A DNA stretch of 64,000 nt from positions 1-64,000 of the forward strand of contig NZ_BAGL01000057.1 in the NCBI RefSeq assembly GCF_000308875.1. The letters run 5' to 3'. Position numbers and translations under genes: made by a program. The notes beneath the pieces were generated by a model. The model searched no databases and was not told where the DNA came from. It saw only the letters and a program-made list of their open reading frames with translations. This stretch comes from Nocardia transvalensis NBRC 15921. Its GTDB lineage: Bacteria; Actinomycetota; Actinomycetes; Mycobacteriales; Mycobacteriaceae. Position 1 is the first letter of the stretch. Every line of letters begins with the position of its first letter. Below are positions 8,251 to 17,330 of this stretch, piece after piece.

Positions 8251-8868
8251 GATCTGACCCCCTTCACCAGCTGTATGCATCAGTTCGGAGGGTCGGTGTC
8301 CCGGCGACCCGTCGTTGCGATGATCGCTGCCCCGCGACCGTCGCGCGTTCGAGTTACGCCGTTGCCGCGTGGCCCCGAAACGCAATAGACCGTAACAGAA
8401 TCCAGCGAACACCGCAGTGCATCCTGCACATTGCGAACGCAGCGTCGGAAGAATTGACGTCGAAACGGCAAACCGACCGGAATTATTGTGGCCATCCTTA
8501 CTATGGCCCGTCGGTTGTGGCAACCGTTCTGCGACTGCCGGAATACTAACGCCCCGAAGCCATCTCGGCGCGCGGTACGCGCCACAAAGCAGCAAATCCG
8601 CCGGATTCGAGTGGTGCTATGAATTAGCTAGTGCGCGGATGGCTTTCGAACGAAGCATCGATTTATCCTTTGACAGGCCATTTTTCACATTCGCCACAAT
8701 TGCGCTGAATCGACAACGTCCCGTCTCCCGGCGCGCCGCGTAATCGGGGTCGCCGGGCCGTCCGGCCCCGCCCGGTGGCGGAAACAGGGTGGCGAGGATG
8801 TGGCGGAAGTCCGCGAGACACGCCGCCCGATGCCCGACAGCGGCCGGATAGGCGGGCAGACTGGCACG
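8251..8868. other. Divergent intergenic region, AT-richer than its surroundings
   Basis: About 600 bases between the cutinase-like gene and the DMT-family gene. It is noticeably richer in A and T (especially about 8430-8720) than its neighbours, as expected for promoters reading both ways. A 108-codon frame at 8417-8743 (+) has no ribosome site and unconvincing composition, so I do not call a gene. No clear repeat or RNA was seen. Confidence 0.4.
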
Positions 8869-9732
8869 GTGGCGGATCTTCCGGTGGCGGCGGTGTCGTG
8901 CGCGTTCGTCGGTGCGGTGTTGTTCGCGGTGTCGGCGGTGGCGCAGCAGCGGGCGGCCGCGGAGGTGCCCGAGGGCGAGGCGTTCCTGGCGCGACTCGTG
9001 CGCAGCCCGCGCTGGTGGGCCGGGATCGTCGGGGACGCGGGCGGATTCGCGTTCCAGGTGGCGGCGCTGGCCCTGGGGTCGGTGCTGGTGGTGCAGCCGA
9101 TCCTGGTCACCGCGCTGGTCTTCGCGCTGCCGCTGGCCGCGCACTACAGCGGCCGTCGGGTCAGCGCGCGGATGTGGGCGCAGGCGGTCGCGCTGTCGGT
9201 GGCGCTGGCGGTATTCCTCGTCGTCGGCGATCCGACGGAGGGCGTGACGAATGCGCCGTGGCGGGACTGGATCTGGCCGATGGGCCTGCTTCTGGGGGTC
9301 ACCGCCGTAGGGGTTGTCGCCGGATTCACCGCGCGGAATCCGGCGGTGCGCGCTCTGCTGCTCGGAACCGCCGCCGGATTGTTGTTCGGACTCGCGGCGG
9401 CGCTCACCGGACATGTCACCGAGTTGTTCGGGCAGAGCGCGGGCGCGGTCCTCACGTCCTGGCAGCCCTACACCCTGGTCGCCTCCGGCATAGTCGGCTT
9501 GTACCTGCAGCAGCGCGGGTATCAGGTCGGCCCGCTCTCCGCATCGTTGCCCGCCTTCACGGTCGCCGAACCGCTCGGCGCGGCCTTCATCGGCATCACC
9601 GTCCTCGAGGAGCGCCTGCGCAGCGGTCCGGTCGGCACCGTCTTCGTTCTGCTGGCCGTCGTGGTGATGGGCGTCGAGGCGGTGCGGTTGTCACGGGCGC
9701 AGGCGGTGGAGGCTGTGGTGTCGGTGGAGTGA
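8869..9732 (+). CDS. DMT-superfamily (EamA-like) integral membrane protein
   Basis: About 287 residues from GTG 8869; an in-frame ATG at 8830 is an alternative start. Nine or ten hydrophobic segments are visible, starting AAVSCAFVGAVLFAVSAVAQ, with the Gln/Arg-Ala-Ala pattern (AQQRAAAEVP) and paired ALALGSVLVVQPILVTALVF typical of actinobacterial DMT proteins. The C-terminal half repeats the fold and ends PLGAAFIGITVLEERL. The substrate is unknown. It is convergent with the dehydrogenase at 9784, with a short repeat between them. Confidence 0.72.
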   Translation: MADLPVAAVSCAFVGAVLFAVSAVAQQRAAAEVPEGEAFLARLVRSPRWWAGIVGDAGGFAFQVAALALGSVLVVQPILVTALVFALPLAAHYSGRRVSARMWAQAVALSVALAVFLVVGDPTEGVTNAPWRDWIWPMGLLLGVTAVGVVAGFTARNPAVRALLLGTAAGLLFGLAAALTGHVTELFGQSAGAVLTSWQPYTLVASGIVGLYLQQRGYQVGPLSASLPAFTVAEPLGAAFIGITVLEERLRSGPVGTVFVLLAVVVMGVEAVRLSRAQAVEAVVSVE

Positions 9733-9734
9733 TC

Positions 9735-9776
9735 CCGGCCGAAAGCACGCCGGGACGCCGAAAGCACGCCGGGACA
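9735..9776. repeat. Two tandem 19-bp direct repeats; member of an interspersed repeat family
   Basis: The unit ccgaaagcacgccgggacg occurs at 9739-9757 and again at 9758-9776 with one change in the last base. It lies in the 51-base gap between two convergent genes. Bases 9735-9754 match 34145-34164 with a few substitutions (ccggcc-A-rich-gc--gccgg), so this is a dispersed element rather than a chance duplication. Confidence 0.7.
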
Positions 9777-9783
9777 AAGGGAA

Positions 9784-10527
9784 TCAAATGAAGCTGCCGC
9801 CGCCGTTCACCGCGATGGTCTGGCCGGTGAGGTAGCCGTTGGTGAGCACCATGAGGACGGCCCGGCCGATTTCCTCCGGGGCGCCGATGCGGCCGACCGG
9901 CAGGCGGTCGGCGACGCCGGCTTCCTTGAGGGGCGCGGCCATCTCGGTGTCGACGAGGCCCGGCGCGACGGCGTTCACGGTGATGCCGTCGGCGGCCAGA
10001 CGGGCGGAGTAGCCGCGGGTCAGGCCCTCCAGCCCGGCCTTGGACGCGTTGTAGTGCACGCCGACGCCTCCCGCGCCGCGGGCCGCCACCGAGGAGATGT
10101 TCACGATCCGGCCCCACCCGCGCGACCGCATGCCGGGAACGACCGTCTGGGTGCACAGGAACGCCGATTTCAGGTTCACGGCCAGGGTCTCGTCGAAGTC
10201 CGCCTCGGTGAGGTCGTCGAGGCCGCGGATGGTGGCGATTCCGGCGTTGTTGATCAGCACATCGATCGGCCCGAGCGCCGCGCCCACCCGCGCGGCCATC
10301 GCCTCCACCTCGGCCCGGTCGGCGACATTCGCGCGGACGGCGACGGCCGTGCCACCGGCCCGCTCGATCGCGGCGACGGTCGCGGCGGCCTCGTCCTCGC
10401 GCCCGCGATAGTTGACGGCGACCGCCGCGCCGGCGCGGGCCAGCGTCTGCGCGATCCCTCGTCCGATCCCTCGGGAACCACCGGTGACCAGGGCGACCCG
10501 GCCGTCGAGCGTGATAGCTGCATCCAT
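9784..10527 (-). CDS. Short-chain dehydrogenase/reductase, FabG-like (3-oxoacyl-ACP reductase type)
   Basis: 247 residues from ATG 10527 (GTG 10536 is a weaker alternative). Classical SDR signatures are all present: the NAD(P)-binding TGGSRGIG, the NNAG motif, the catalytic IVNISS Ser and YNASKAG (Tyr-x-x-x-Lys), and PGLVDTEM after the active site. An Arg in the first strand region (NYRGRED) favours NADP(H). It would reduce a 3-oxoacyl thioester or related ketone in the cytoplasm. The gene stands alone between relA and the DMT gene, so no pathway can be assigned. Confidence 0.85.
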   Translation of the reverse strand: MDAAITLDGRVALVTGGSRGIGRGIAQTLARAGAAVAVNYRGREDEAAATVAAIERAGGTAVAVRANVADRAEVEAMAARVGAALGPIDVLINNAGIATIRGLDDLTEADFDETLAVNLKSAFLCTQTVVPGMRSRGWGRIVNISSVAARGAGGVGVHYNASKAGLEGLTRGYSARLAADGITVNAVAPGLVDTEMAAPLKEAGVADRLPVGRIGAPEEIGRAVLMVLTNGYLTGQTIAVNGGGSFI

Positions 10528-10582
10528 GCCCCGCACGGTAGATCTTCGAGAGCGCTCCAGGTCAAGCGCCGGGCGGGACGGC

Positions 10583-12988
10583 TCAGGCCGCGGAGGTCAC
10601 GCGGTAGACGTCGTACACGCCCTCCACATTGCGCACCACGTTCAGCAGGTGGCCCAGGTGTTTCGGATCGCCCATCTCGAAGGTGAACTTGCTGATGGCG
10701 ACGCGGTCACCGGAGGTCATCACCGAGGCGGACAGAATGTTGACCTTCTCGTCGGCGAGCACCTTGGTGACATCCGAGAGCAGCCGCGTGCGGTCCAGGG
10801 CCTCGATCTGGATGGCGACCAGGAACACCGACGACGGCGAGGGCGCCCACTTCACGTCGATGATGCGTTCGGCCTGGGCTTGCAAGGAGTCGGCGTTGGT
10901 GCAGTCGGTGCGGTGCACGCTCACCGCTCCCCCGCGGGTCACGAAGCCCATGATCTCGTCGCCCGGGACCGGCGTGCAGCACTTGGCGAGTTTGGCGACC
11001 GTGCCCGGCGCGCCCGGAATCTCCACGCCCGCATCGCCACTCACGCGCTGGCGCGCGGGCAGGGTGGACGGGGTCGAGCGTTCGGCGAGTTCGTTCTCCA
11101 CGTCGCCGACGCCGCCGAGCTGCGCCATCAGGCGCTGCACGACGGTGTGCGCCGAGACCTGGTTCTCACCGACGGCCGCGTACAGCGCGGAGATGTCGGT
11201 GTAGTGCAGTTCGTGCGCGAGGGCGCTCATGGCGTCGGCGCTCATCAGGCGCTGCAGCGGCAGTCCGGAGCGGCGGACCTCCTTGGAGATCTGCTCCTTA
11301 CCGGCCTCGAGGGCCTCCTCGCGGCGTTCCTTGGCGAACCACTGCCGGATCTTGGCCTTGGCGCGCGGGGACACCACGAAGTTCTGCCAGTCGCGGCTCG
11401 GCCCGGCGTTCTGCGCCTTCGAGGTGAAGATCTCGACGACCTCACCGTTCTCCAGCTGCCGTTCCAGCGCGACCAGCCGGCCGTTGACGCGGGCGCCGAT
11501 GCAGCGATGGCCGACCTCGGTGTGCACGGCGTAGGCGAAATCGACCGGCGTCGACTTCTGCGGCAGGGTGATGACATCGCCCTTCGGCGTGAAGACGAAG
11601 ATCTCCGGCGACTTCAGGTCGAAACGCAGCGACTCCAGGAACTCGGCCGGGTCGGCCGCCTCCCGCTGCCAGTCGAGCAGCTGCCGCATCCACGCCATAT
11701 CGTCGACCTCGGTCGAGTCGTTGGAGTGTTTGCCCCTGGTCTCCTTGTAGCGCCAGTGCGCGGCGATGCCGAATTCGGCGGTGCGGTGCATGTCCTGGGT
11801 GCGGATCTGCACCTCGAGCGGTTTGCCGTCCGGGCCCACGACGGTGGTGTGCAGCGACTGGTAGACGCCGTAGCGCGGCTGGGCGATGTAGTCCTTGAAC
11901 CGGCCCGCCATCGGCTGCCACAGCGAGTGCACGACACCGACGGCGGCGTAGCAGTCGCGCACCTCGTCGCACAGGATGCGGATGCCGACCAGGTCGTGGA
12001 TGTCGTCGAAGTCCTTACCCTTGACGATCATCTTCTGGTAGATCGACCAGTAGTGCTTGGGGCGGCCCTCGACGATGGCGTTGATGCGGCTGGCGGCCAG
12101 GGTGTTGACGATCTCGGCGCGCACCTTGGCCAGGTAGGTGTCGCGCGAGGGCGCGCGGTCGGCGACCAGGCGCACGATCTCGTCGTACTTCTTCGGGTGC
12201 AGGATCGCGAAGGCCAGATCCTCCAGCTCCCACTTGACCGTCGCCATACCGAGCCGATGGGCAAGCGGTGCAATGACTTCCAGCGTCTCGCGGGCCTTCT
12301 TGGCCTGCTTCTCCGGCGGCAGGAAACGCATGGTGCGCATGTTGTGCAGCCGGTCGGCGACCTTGATCACCAGCACGCGCGGGTCGCGGGCCATCGCGAT
12401 GATCATCTTGCGGATGGTCTCGGCCTCGGCGGCCGCGCCCAGGTTGACCTTGTCGAGTTTGGTGACGCCGTCGACCAGATGCGCCACCTCGGGACCGAAG
12501 TCGCGGGTGAGTTCCTCGAGCGAGTAGCCGGTGTCCTCGACGGTGTCGTGCAGCAGCGCGGCGACGAGGGTGGTGGTGTCCATGCCGAGTTCGGCGAGAA
12601 TGTTGGCGACCGCGAGCGGGTGGGTGATGTACGGGTCGCCGGATTTGCGGAACTGGTGGGCGTGCTTCTCGTCGGCGACGTCGAAGGCGCGCTGCAACAA
12701 TTGCAGATTGGCCTTCGGGTACAGCTCGCGATGGACGGTGGCGAGCGGCTCGAGCACCGGTTTGACCGCGGAGATGCCGCGCTGACCGGTCATTCGCCGC
12801 GCCAGCCGGGCGCGCACGCGGCGCGAGGCGGAGGTGGGGACCGCGGCCGGGGCGCCGGGCTGCCGCATCGGCATATTGCGCGGGGTGGGCGACGACTGCG
12901 ATTCGGGAGCCGGGGCGGCAGGAGACGGGGTAGCGCCGTTGCCGGGACTCGATTGCTCGGCATTCGCCTTTTCCAGATGCTGAGTCAT
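10583..12988 (-). CDS. relA: Bifunctional (p)ppGpp synthetase/hydrolase RelA (Rel/SpoT family)
   Basis: 801 residues. In order: an Ala/Pro-rich N-terminal extension (~65 residues), the HD hydrolase domain (HAHQFRKSGDPYITHP, then LLHDTVEDT), the synthetase domain (YWSIYQKM, RFKDYIAQP, YGVYQSLHTTV), a TGS domain (EIFVFTPKGDVITLP), the conserved-cysteine region LAKCCTPVPGDEI and a C-terminal ACT domain. Both catalytic halves look intact, so it should make and degrade (p)ppGpp in the stringent response, on the ribosome and in the cytoplasm. ATG 12988 follows AGGAGAGGTGG. In mycobacteria apt lies directly upstream; here about 11 kb separate them. Confidence 0.97.
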   Translation of the reverse strand: MTQHLEKANAEQSSPGNGATPSPAAPAPESQSSPTPRNMPMRQPGAPAAVPTSASRRVRARLARRMTGQRGISAVKPVLEPLATVHRELYPKANLQLLQRAFDVADEKHAHQFRKSGDPYITHPLAVANILAELGMDTTTLVAALLHDTVEDTGYSLEELTRDFGPEVAHLVDGVTKLDKVNLGAAAEAETIRKMIIAMARDPRVLVIKVADRLHNMRTMRFLPPEKQAKKARETLEVIAPLAHRLGMATVKWELEDLAFAILHPKKYDEIVRLVADRAPSRDTYLAKVRAEIVNTLAASRINAIVEGRPKHYWSIYQKMIVKGKDFDDIHDLVGIRILCDEVRDCYAAVGVVHSLWQPMAGRFKDYIAQPRYGVYQSLHTTVVGPDGKPLEVQIRTQDMHRTAEFGIAAHWRYKETRGKHSNDSTEVDDMAWMRQLLDWQREAADPAEFLESLRFDLKSPEIFVFTPKGDVITLPQKSTPVDFAYAVHTEVGHRCIGARVNGRLVALERQLENGEVVEIFTSKAQNAGPSRDWQNFVVSPRAKAKIRQWFAKERREEALEAGKEQISKEVRRSGLPLQRLMSADAMSALAHELHYTDISALYAAVGENQVSAHTVVQRLMAQLGGVGDVENELAERSTPSTLPARQRVSGDAGVEIPGAPGTVAKLAKCCTPVPGDEIMGFVTRGGAVSVHRTDCTNADSLQAQAERIIDVKWAPSPSSVFLVAIQIEALDRTRLLSDVTKVLADEKVNILSASVMTSGDRVAISKFTFEMGDPKHLGHLLNVVRNVEGVYDVYRVTSAA

Positions 12989-13427
12989 GCCACCACCTCT
13001 CCTGGCTCGATCGGCACACCTTATCCGACCGGTCCAACCGCTCAGACCACCAACTTTAATCCGGTCGCAGGACACGCGCCGGGCTCCGAGGACACCCGGC
13101 CGCCGGAACGGACACCGAGCGCGCTGGTGAGGCGTGCCGCGGCCACCGCGGGCGCACCTTCCCGTTCGCTGGAATATGGCTGATACCCGCGTACTCCCGT
13201 CCGGTGTCACCGGACCGGGAGTCTCCTGCGTGACGACCGACACACTACCGGGCCGCGCTCACGCGGTCGCCCCCGTCCGGCCGCGGTGACGCTACTTCCG
13301 GCTCGACACGGAGGTCGGGACCGGCATGTGCAGGGCGAGCTGGCCCTAAGCACCGCATACTTATGCATGCGACGCTAACACCAGGGCAGGATGTAAGCGG
13401 TGTCAACTCTTGCTACAGTAGTGAGCC
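12989..13427. other. Divergent promoter region between relA and a TetR gene
   Basis: About 440 bases with no convincing gene. It must hold the relA promoter (minus) and the TetR promoter (plus). Near the TetR start, gctaacacc (13374-13382) and ggtgtcaac (13399-13407) form an imperfect inverted repeat that could be an autoregulatory operator. A short palindrome, atgcat, lies just upstream at 13363. Confidence 0.35.
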
Positions 13428-14015
13428 ATGGCAACGTCGACCACCTCGTATCACCACGGCGATCTGCCCAATGCCCTGGTGCGGGCAGCGGTGGAACTGC
13501 TGGAAGAGGGCGGGGCGACCGAACTGTCGCTGCGCGCGGCGGCCAGGCGCGCGGGGGTGTCCACCGCCGCGCCCTACCGCCACTTCGCCGACCGCGACGC
13601 GCTGCTGTCCGCGGTCGCGGCGGTGGGCTATCAGGAACTCGCCGAACAGTTGGCCGCGGCACATCCCGCACAGGCCACGCCCGAGGGCCTGGCCGCCGTC
13701 GCGAACGCGTACGTCCGGTTCGCGCTGACGCGACCGGGAATGTTCCGCGTGATGTTCGCCGAACCGTGCGACCCGACCGGCCCGGAGCGGGTCGCGGCCA
13801 CCGAGGCGATCACAGAGTACGTCGAATCGCTTGTGCGCCAAGCCTTCCCGGACGCCGACCCGGAGCCGATGGCGAACGCGGTGTGGGCCCTGGTCCACGG
13901 CCTGGCCTTCCTGCACCTGGACGGCAAGCTGGACGCCTCCTCGCCCCGGGCCGTGACCGAACGGGTCGACGCGGCGGTGTCCACCATCCTCGCGGCGGGG
14001 CGCGGCGGGGCGTAG
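13428..14015 (+). CDS. TetR/AcrR-family transcriptional regulator (WHG-type C-terminus)
   Basis: 195 residues. The N-terminal helix-turn-helix is clear: LPNALVRAAVELLEEGGATELSLRAAARRAGVSTAAPYRHFADRDALLSAVA in pieces typical of TetR proteins, beginning with the YHHGDL motif seen in the WHG-domain subfamily. The C-terminal ligand domain contains MFRVMF and a WALVHGLAFLHLDG segment. It is likely a repressor of its own gene or of a distant target, since its neighbours do not form an obvious divergent pair. ATG 13428 follows a weak purine-rich site. Confidence 0.85.
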   Translation: MATSTTSYHHGDLPNALVRAAVELLEEGGATELSLRAAARRAGVSTAAPYRHFADRDALLSAVAAVGYQELAEQLAAAHPAQATPEGLAAVANAYVRFALTRPGMFRVMFAEPCDPTGPERVAATEAITEYVESLVRQAFPDADPEPMANAVWALVHGLAFLHLDGKLDASSPRAVTERVDAAVSTILAAGRGGA

Positions 14016-14177
14016 CCCGTCGCATCGAGTCGAGCCCGCTGGACGAAACTCCCCAATTTGTTGCGTCGATATTTCGTATTCATTGTTTTCGCACGTCGCC
14101 CGGAGTACATAATTCCTACACTCTCTCCACCGCTCGCGGGTGATCTCGGAACAATCGGCAACACAGGAGATTTCGAA

Positions 14178-14360
14178 ATGTTGGTTTCAAGTGCGATTCG
14201 AATCCTCGCGGGCAGCCCGCACGAGTGGCTCGTGGTGACCGACCCGGTCGTTCGATACCGACCGGACCGGATCTCCGGCCGCCGTTACCACGTCACGGTC
14301 TCGATTCCCACCGCGCACAACGGTTCCGAACCCGGCGCGTCCTCCGACACCGGCCGCTGA
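14178..14360 (+). CDS. Small hypothetical protein (60 aa)
   Basis: The ATG at 14178 is preceded by caggag eight bases upstream, a good ribosome site. The product is basic at its centre (VVRYRPDRISGRRYHV) and contains SPHEWLVVTDPVV. No family was recognised. The upstream sequence is AT-rich, as expected for a promoter, and a perfect 32-base palindrome follows the stop codon by six bases, which supports it being a separate short transcript. Confidence 0.45.
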   Translation: MLVSSAIRILAGSPHEWLVVTDPVVRYRPDRISGRRYHVTVSIPTAHNGSEPGASSDTGR

Positions 14361-14365
14361 ATACC

Positions 14366-14397
14366 CACGCGGGGTTCCCGGCCGGGAACCCCGCGTG
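14366..14397. terminator. Perfect 32-bp GC-rich palindrome, probable bidirectional terminator
   Basis: Both halves of 16 bases are exactly complementary (left arm cacgcggggttcccgg). It starts six bases after the stop of the 60-residue gene. There is no T-run, as is common for terminators in high-GC actinobacteria. Confidence 0.6.
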
Positions 14398-14664
14398 ACG
14401 ACCGCCACACTTCCCTACCGCGACAGTTCGTTCGCGCGCTCGTACGCCGCCTGTTTTGGCCGCGCACCCGACGACCGGCACGGTCGGTTTATCGCGTACG
14501 ACAAAATGCAGTATCGAAATGCAAGAACAGTCGTCGTTAACAATGGTAGACGGGGGGTGCGGCCCAGAAAGAGGGGTTCTCGAATCTCGGGGCGCGCAGA
14601 TAACGTTCCATGACGTAATCTTCCTGAGACCCGAGACCGTATGGCACCGGATAGGGAGGCTGGA

Positions 14665-15978
14665 ATGAACAGGGTTCTGGTGCCCAATATGAAATTGCAG
14701 CGTCTCTTGCAAATGTCCGGCATGACGCAGAGACACCTCGCTGACCTGCTGAATTCGCACGTCGAACGACGTGGTGGAAAGCCGGGACGCTACACCGACG
14801 AAACTATCAGACGTTACTTGCGTGGCGAACGTACATGGCCGAACCCTCGCTATCGAGAGGCCTTTCGCCACATCTTCGACGTGGAATCAGACCACGACTT
14901 GGGATTCTTCGACCAGCGGTCGACACCGCTGGTGGCCGACGAAACAGAGGAGGAACGGGTGCGCCGCTCGGACTTTTTTCGCGTGGCCCTGGGGACCGCG
15001 GCCGCGGTCGCCGTCTCGGTACCGCTGAAGGAGCTGACGGCGCTCACCCAGCCGACCCCGGTGCCCTCACTGGTCGGCAGAACCGAGATACAGCAGGTCA
15101 TGAATACCGCGCGTGTCTTCAACAGCTGGGACAACACCTACGGCGGCGGCCTGGTCCGTGAGGCGGTGGCCGCCCAGCTCACCTACGCGGTCGACCTGCT
15201 CAACGCCCGATGCGCGCCGGAGCACCGGGCCGCCCTGCTCACCGCGGTGGGTTTCCTGGGACAGACCTCGGCCTGGATGGCCTTCGACGCCTTCGCCCAC
15301 GACGACGCCCGGCGCATGCTCCGCCTGGCGCTGACCTGCGCCGAATGGGCCGGTGACGCGCATCTGCGCGCCGAGGTGCTGTCGCGGATGGCACGTCAGG
15401 CCATCTGGTGCAAGGATCCGGCCACCGGCCTGACGCTCGCCGAGCTGGCCCTGGAACGCGTCGGGCAGCTGACGCCGACCGAACGCGCCAACCTGCACGC
15501 GGTCCGGGCCCGGGCCCTGGCCGATATGCACCGCGTGGACGAAACCGTCCGCGCGGTCGGACAGGCCGACGACGAATTCGCCCATCGCAGCCCCGACAAC
15601 GATCCGCCGTGGATGGCGTACTACGACGACGCGCAGCACGGCGGCGACACCGGGCACGCCCTGTTCGGCCTCGCTGTCCAGGGGCGATTCCGGTCGGAGG
15701 CGCGCCGGCGCCTGGAGACCGCCGTCGACGGTCACAGGGACGCCTATGTCCGTTCCCGCGCCTTCGCGCGCTTGAAACTGGCCTCGCTGGTGATGGCGAC
15801 GGGCGCCCCCGACGAGGGTGCGGCGATCGGGCACTCGGCGCTCGACGACGCGGCCCATGTGCGGTCCCAGCGAGCCGATTGGTATCTGCGCGAACTGGAT
15901 TCGCTCGCCGCGGCACGGGCCACCCCGCGCGAGGTGGCGGATCTGCGGCGGCGCCTGGGTGGCCTCACCGTGCGATGA
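14665..15978 (+). CDS. XRE-type helix-turn-helix regulator with TPR-like C-terminal region
   Basis: 437 residues from ATG 14665, which follows agggagg. The N-terminal domain MKLQRLLQMSGMTQRHLADLL and an arginine-rich RRYLRGERTWP is an XRE/Cro-type DNA-binding fold. The rest is almost entirely helical (Ala/Leu/Arg-rich, repeated A-L-E-R patterns, e.g. TLAELALERVGQLTPTERANL), as in actinobacterial regulators with a tetratricopeptide-like sensing domain. Its stop overlaps the start of an APH-like kinase gene (ATGA), so the two are made together. It probably senses a ligand or partner protein and controls this operon. Confidence 0.75.
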   Translation: MNRVLVPNMKLQRLLQMSGMTQRHLADLLNSHVERRGGKPGRYTDETIRRYLRGERTWPNPRYREAFRHIFDVESDHDLGFFDQRSTPLVADETEEERVRRSDFFRVALGTAAAVAVSVPLKELTALTQPTPVPSLVGRTEIQQVMNTARVFNSWDNTYGGGLVREAVAAQLTYAVDLLNARCAPEHRAALLTAVGFLGQTSAWMAFDAFAHDDARRMLRLALTCAEWAGDAHLRAEVLSRMARQAIWCKDPATGLTLAELALERVGQLTPTERANLHAVRARALADMHRVDETVRAVGQADDEFAHRSPDNDPPWMAYYDDAQHGGDTGHALFGLAVQGRFRSEARRRLETAVDGHRDAYVRSRAFARLKLASLVMATGAPDEGAAIGHSALDDAAHVRSQRADWYLRELDSLAAARATPREVADLRRRLGGLTVR

Positions 15979-16865
15979 GCGAGGAGTCCCGGACCCGGGC
16001 CGTACTCGAATCCGCTTGCGCCGCAGCCGGTTTGTGCGCCGAAGGCGCCGAGGTGATCAGTCTCGGCGAGAACGCCGTCTACCGGTTGCACGGAAGTATC
16101 GTCGCGCGCGTCTCGCGCCCGGGCCGCACGGCGGCGGCCGGGCGTGAGGTGGCGGTGTCGCGGTGGCTGGCGGAATCCGGGGTGCCGGCCGTGCGGGTGG
16201 CACCCCATCCCCCGCACCTGCCGGCGGTCGGCGACCGGCCGGTGGTGTTCTGGCGGGAGTTGCCGCCGCACCGCGTCAGCCGGCCGGAGGTGGTCGCGCG
16301 GGCGCTGCGGCACCTGCACAGCCTGCCGGTACCGGTCGGCGTCGGGCTCCAGGTGTTCCAGCCCTTCGCCCGGTTGAGCCAGCGAATCGACGCCGCGCCC
16401 GAGCTGTCCCGCGCGCATCGCCGCTGGATGCGCGCCCACCTCGACGGGCTCGAGCAGCGGTGGCGCGAGCGTCCGGAGGGCCTGCCCTGGCGCGCCATTC
16501 ACGGCGACGCGCACGAGGGCAATATCGTCACCGCCGACTCCGGCGAGGCGATCGTGCTGGACCTGGAGCGGTTCTGCATCGGCCCGCCCGAATGGGATCT
16601 GGTGCAGACCGCGGTCAACCTGGCGACGTGCGGATGGATCACCGCCGACGAGTACGCGGCGTTCAGCGCCGAATACGGCGTCGATGTCATGGCGTGGGGC
16701 GGCTTCGAACTCCTGCGCGACATCCGCGAATTCAGGATGACGGCGTGGCTGATGCAGCAGGGGGCCGAGCGGCCGCACCTGCGCGAGCAGGCCGCCCACC
16801 GGCTCGCGTGCCTGCGCGGCGAGTGCGGTGAACGGCCTTGGCCGGGCTGGACGCCGGTGTACTGA
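15975..16865 (+). CDS. Aminoglycoside-phosphotransferase-fold (APH/choline kinase-like) protein
   Basis: 296 residues. The catalytic loop IHGDAHEGN (His176, Asp178, Asn183) and the metal-binding Asp in VLDLERF (about 196) are intact. In the N-lobe the expected ATP-anchoring Lys is an Arg (IVARVSRPG). The fold phosphorylates small hydroxyl-containing molecules; coupling to an XRE regulator rather than to resistance or choline genes argues for a metabolic or regulatory substrate. The start is set by the ATGA overlap with the regulator's stop. Substrate unknown. Confidence 0.72.
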   Translation: MSEESRTRAVLESACAAAGLCAEGAEVISLGENAVYRLHGSIVARVSRPGRTAAAGREVAVSRWLAESGVPAVRVAPHPPHLPAVGDRPVVFWRELPPHRVSRPEVVARALRHLHSLPVPVGVGLQVFQPFARLSQRIDAAPELSRAHRRWMRAHLDGLEQRWRERPEGLPWRAIHGDAHEGNIVTADSGEAIVLDLERFCIGPPEWDLVQTAVNLATCGWITADEYAAFSAEYGVDVMAWGGFELLRDIREFRMTAWLMQQGAERPHLREQAAHRLACLRGECGERPWPGWTPVY

Positions 16866-16880
16866 GACCGGCCGCGCGGG

Positions 16881-17330
16881 CTACCCGCCGGTGGGTTCCG
16901 GCACCGGCAGGCTGTTCGTGTACGCCTCCCGGAGGATCCGGGCCAGCCCCGGCAGGGCGTTCACCACACCGTCGGGCTGCGACACCCAGCGCGCTCCCCA
17001 GCCCCGATCCGACCGCGGCAGCATCACCACCCGGCCGCGGTCGGCGACCGTCACTTCCCGATCCGCCAATACTTCCGCCAGGCACGACGGCACCGGGCAG
17101 TTCGGCCGGACCAGAAACGTCCAGCGGCTCTCGCGCGGGTCGCCGAGCACCGGTATCGGCATGGGCACGGCGGCGAGAACCTTCGCCCCGACCGGCGCCG
17201 GCATTGTCACCGCACCGAGTAGATCACTCGTCAACAGCGCGGGACGCTCCGAAATGATTCGAGCCGGAAGCGCATAGCGGCGCCGGTACATGTGGACGAC
17301 ATCGTGATCCGAGCGGCAGGATTCCAGCAT
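16881..17330 (-). CDS. Hypothetical protein, convergent with the APH-like gene
   Basis: 149 residues starting at ATG 17330 after a strong ggaggag site. It has a middle region of alternating small hydrophobics and Pro (VTMPAPVGAKVLAAVPMPIPV), a segment with two Cys (RPNCPVPSC) and a motif GWGARWVSQPDG near the C-terminus. It loosely resembles short actinomycete proteins often annotated as primase/polymerase-N-like, but no catalytic residues can be identified, so no function is given. Confidence 0.5.
   Translation of the reverse strand: MLESCRSDHDVVHMYRRRYALPARIISERPALLTSDLLGAVTMPAPVGAKVLAAVPMPIPVLGDPRESRWTFLVRPNCPVPSCLAEVLADREVTVADRGRVVMLPRSDRGWGARWVSQPDGVVNALPGLARILREAYTNSLPVPEPTGG

Noticed and set aside
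8417..8743. 108-codon open frame in the divergent gap
   Set aside because: No ribosome site, unlikely residue composition, and lies in an AT-richer promoter region.
8617..9414. Long minus-strand open frame opposite the DMT-family gene, and many similar long frames opposite relA, secD, ABC-F and others
   Set aside because: Shadow frames expected in very GC-rich DNA; the plus-strand or annotated frames carry clear family motifs.
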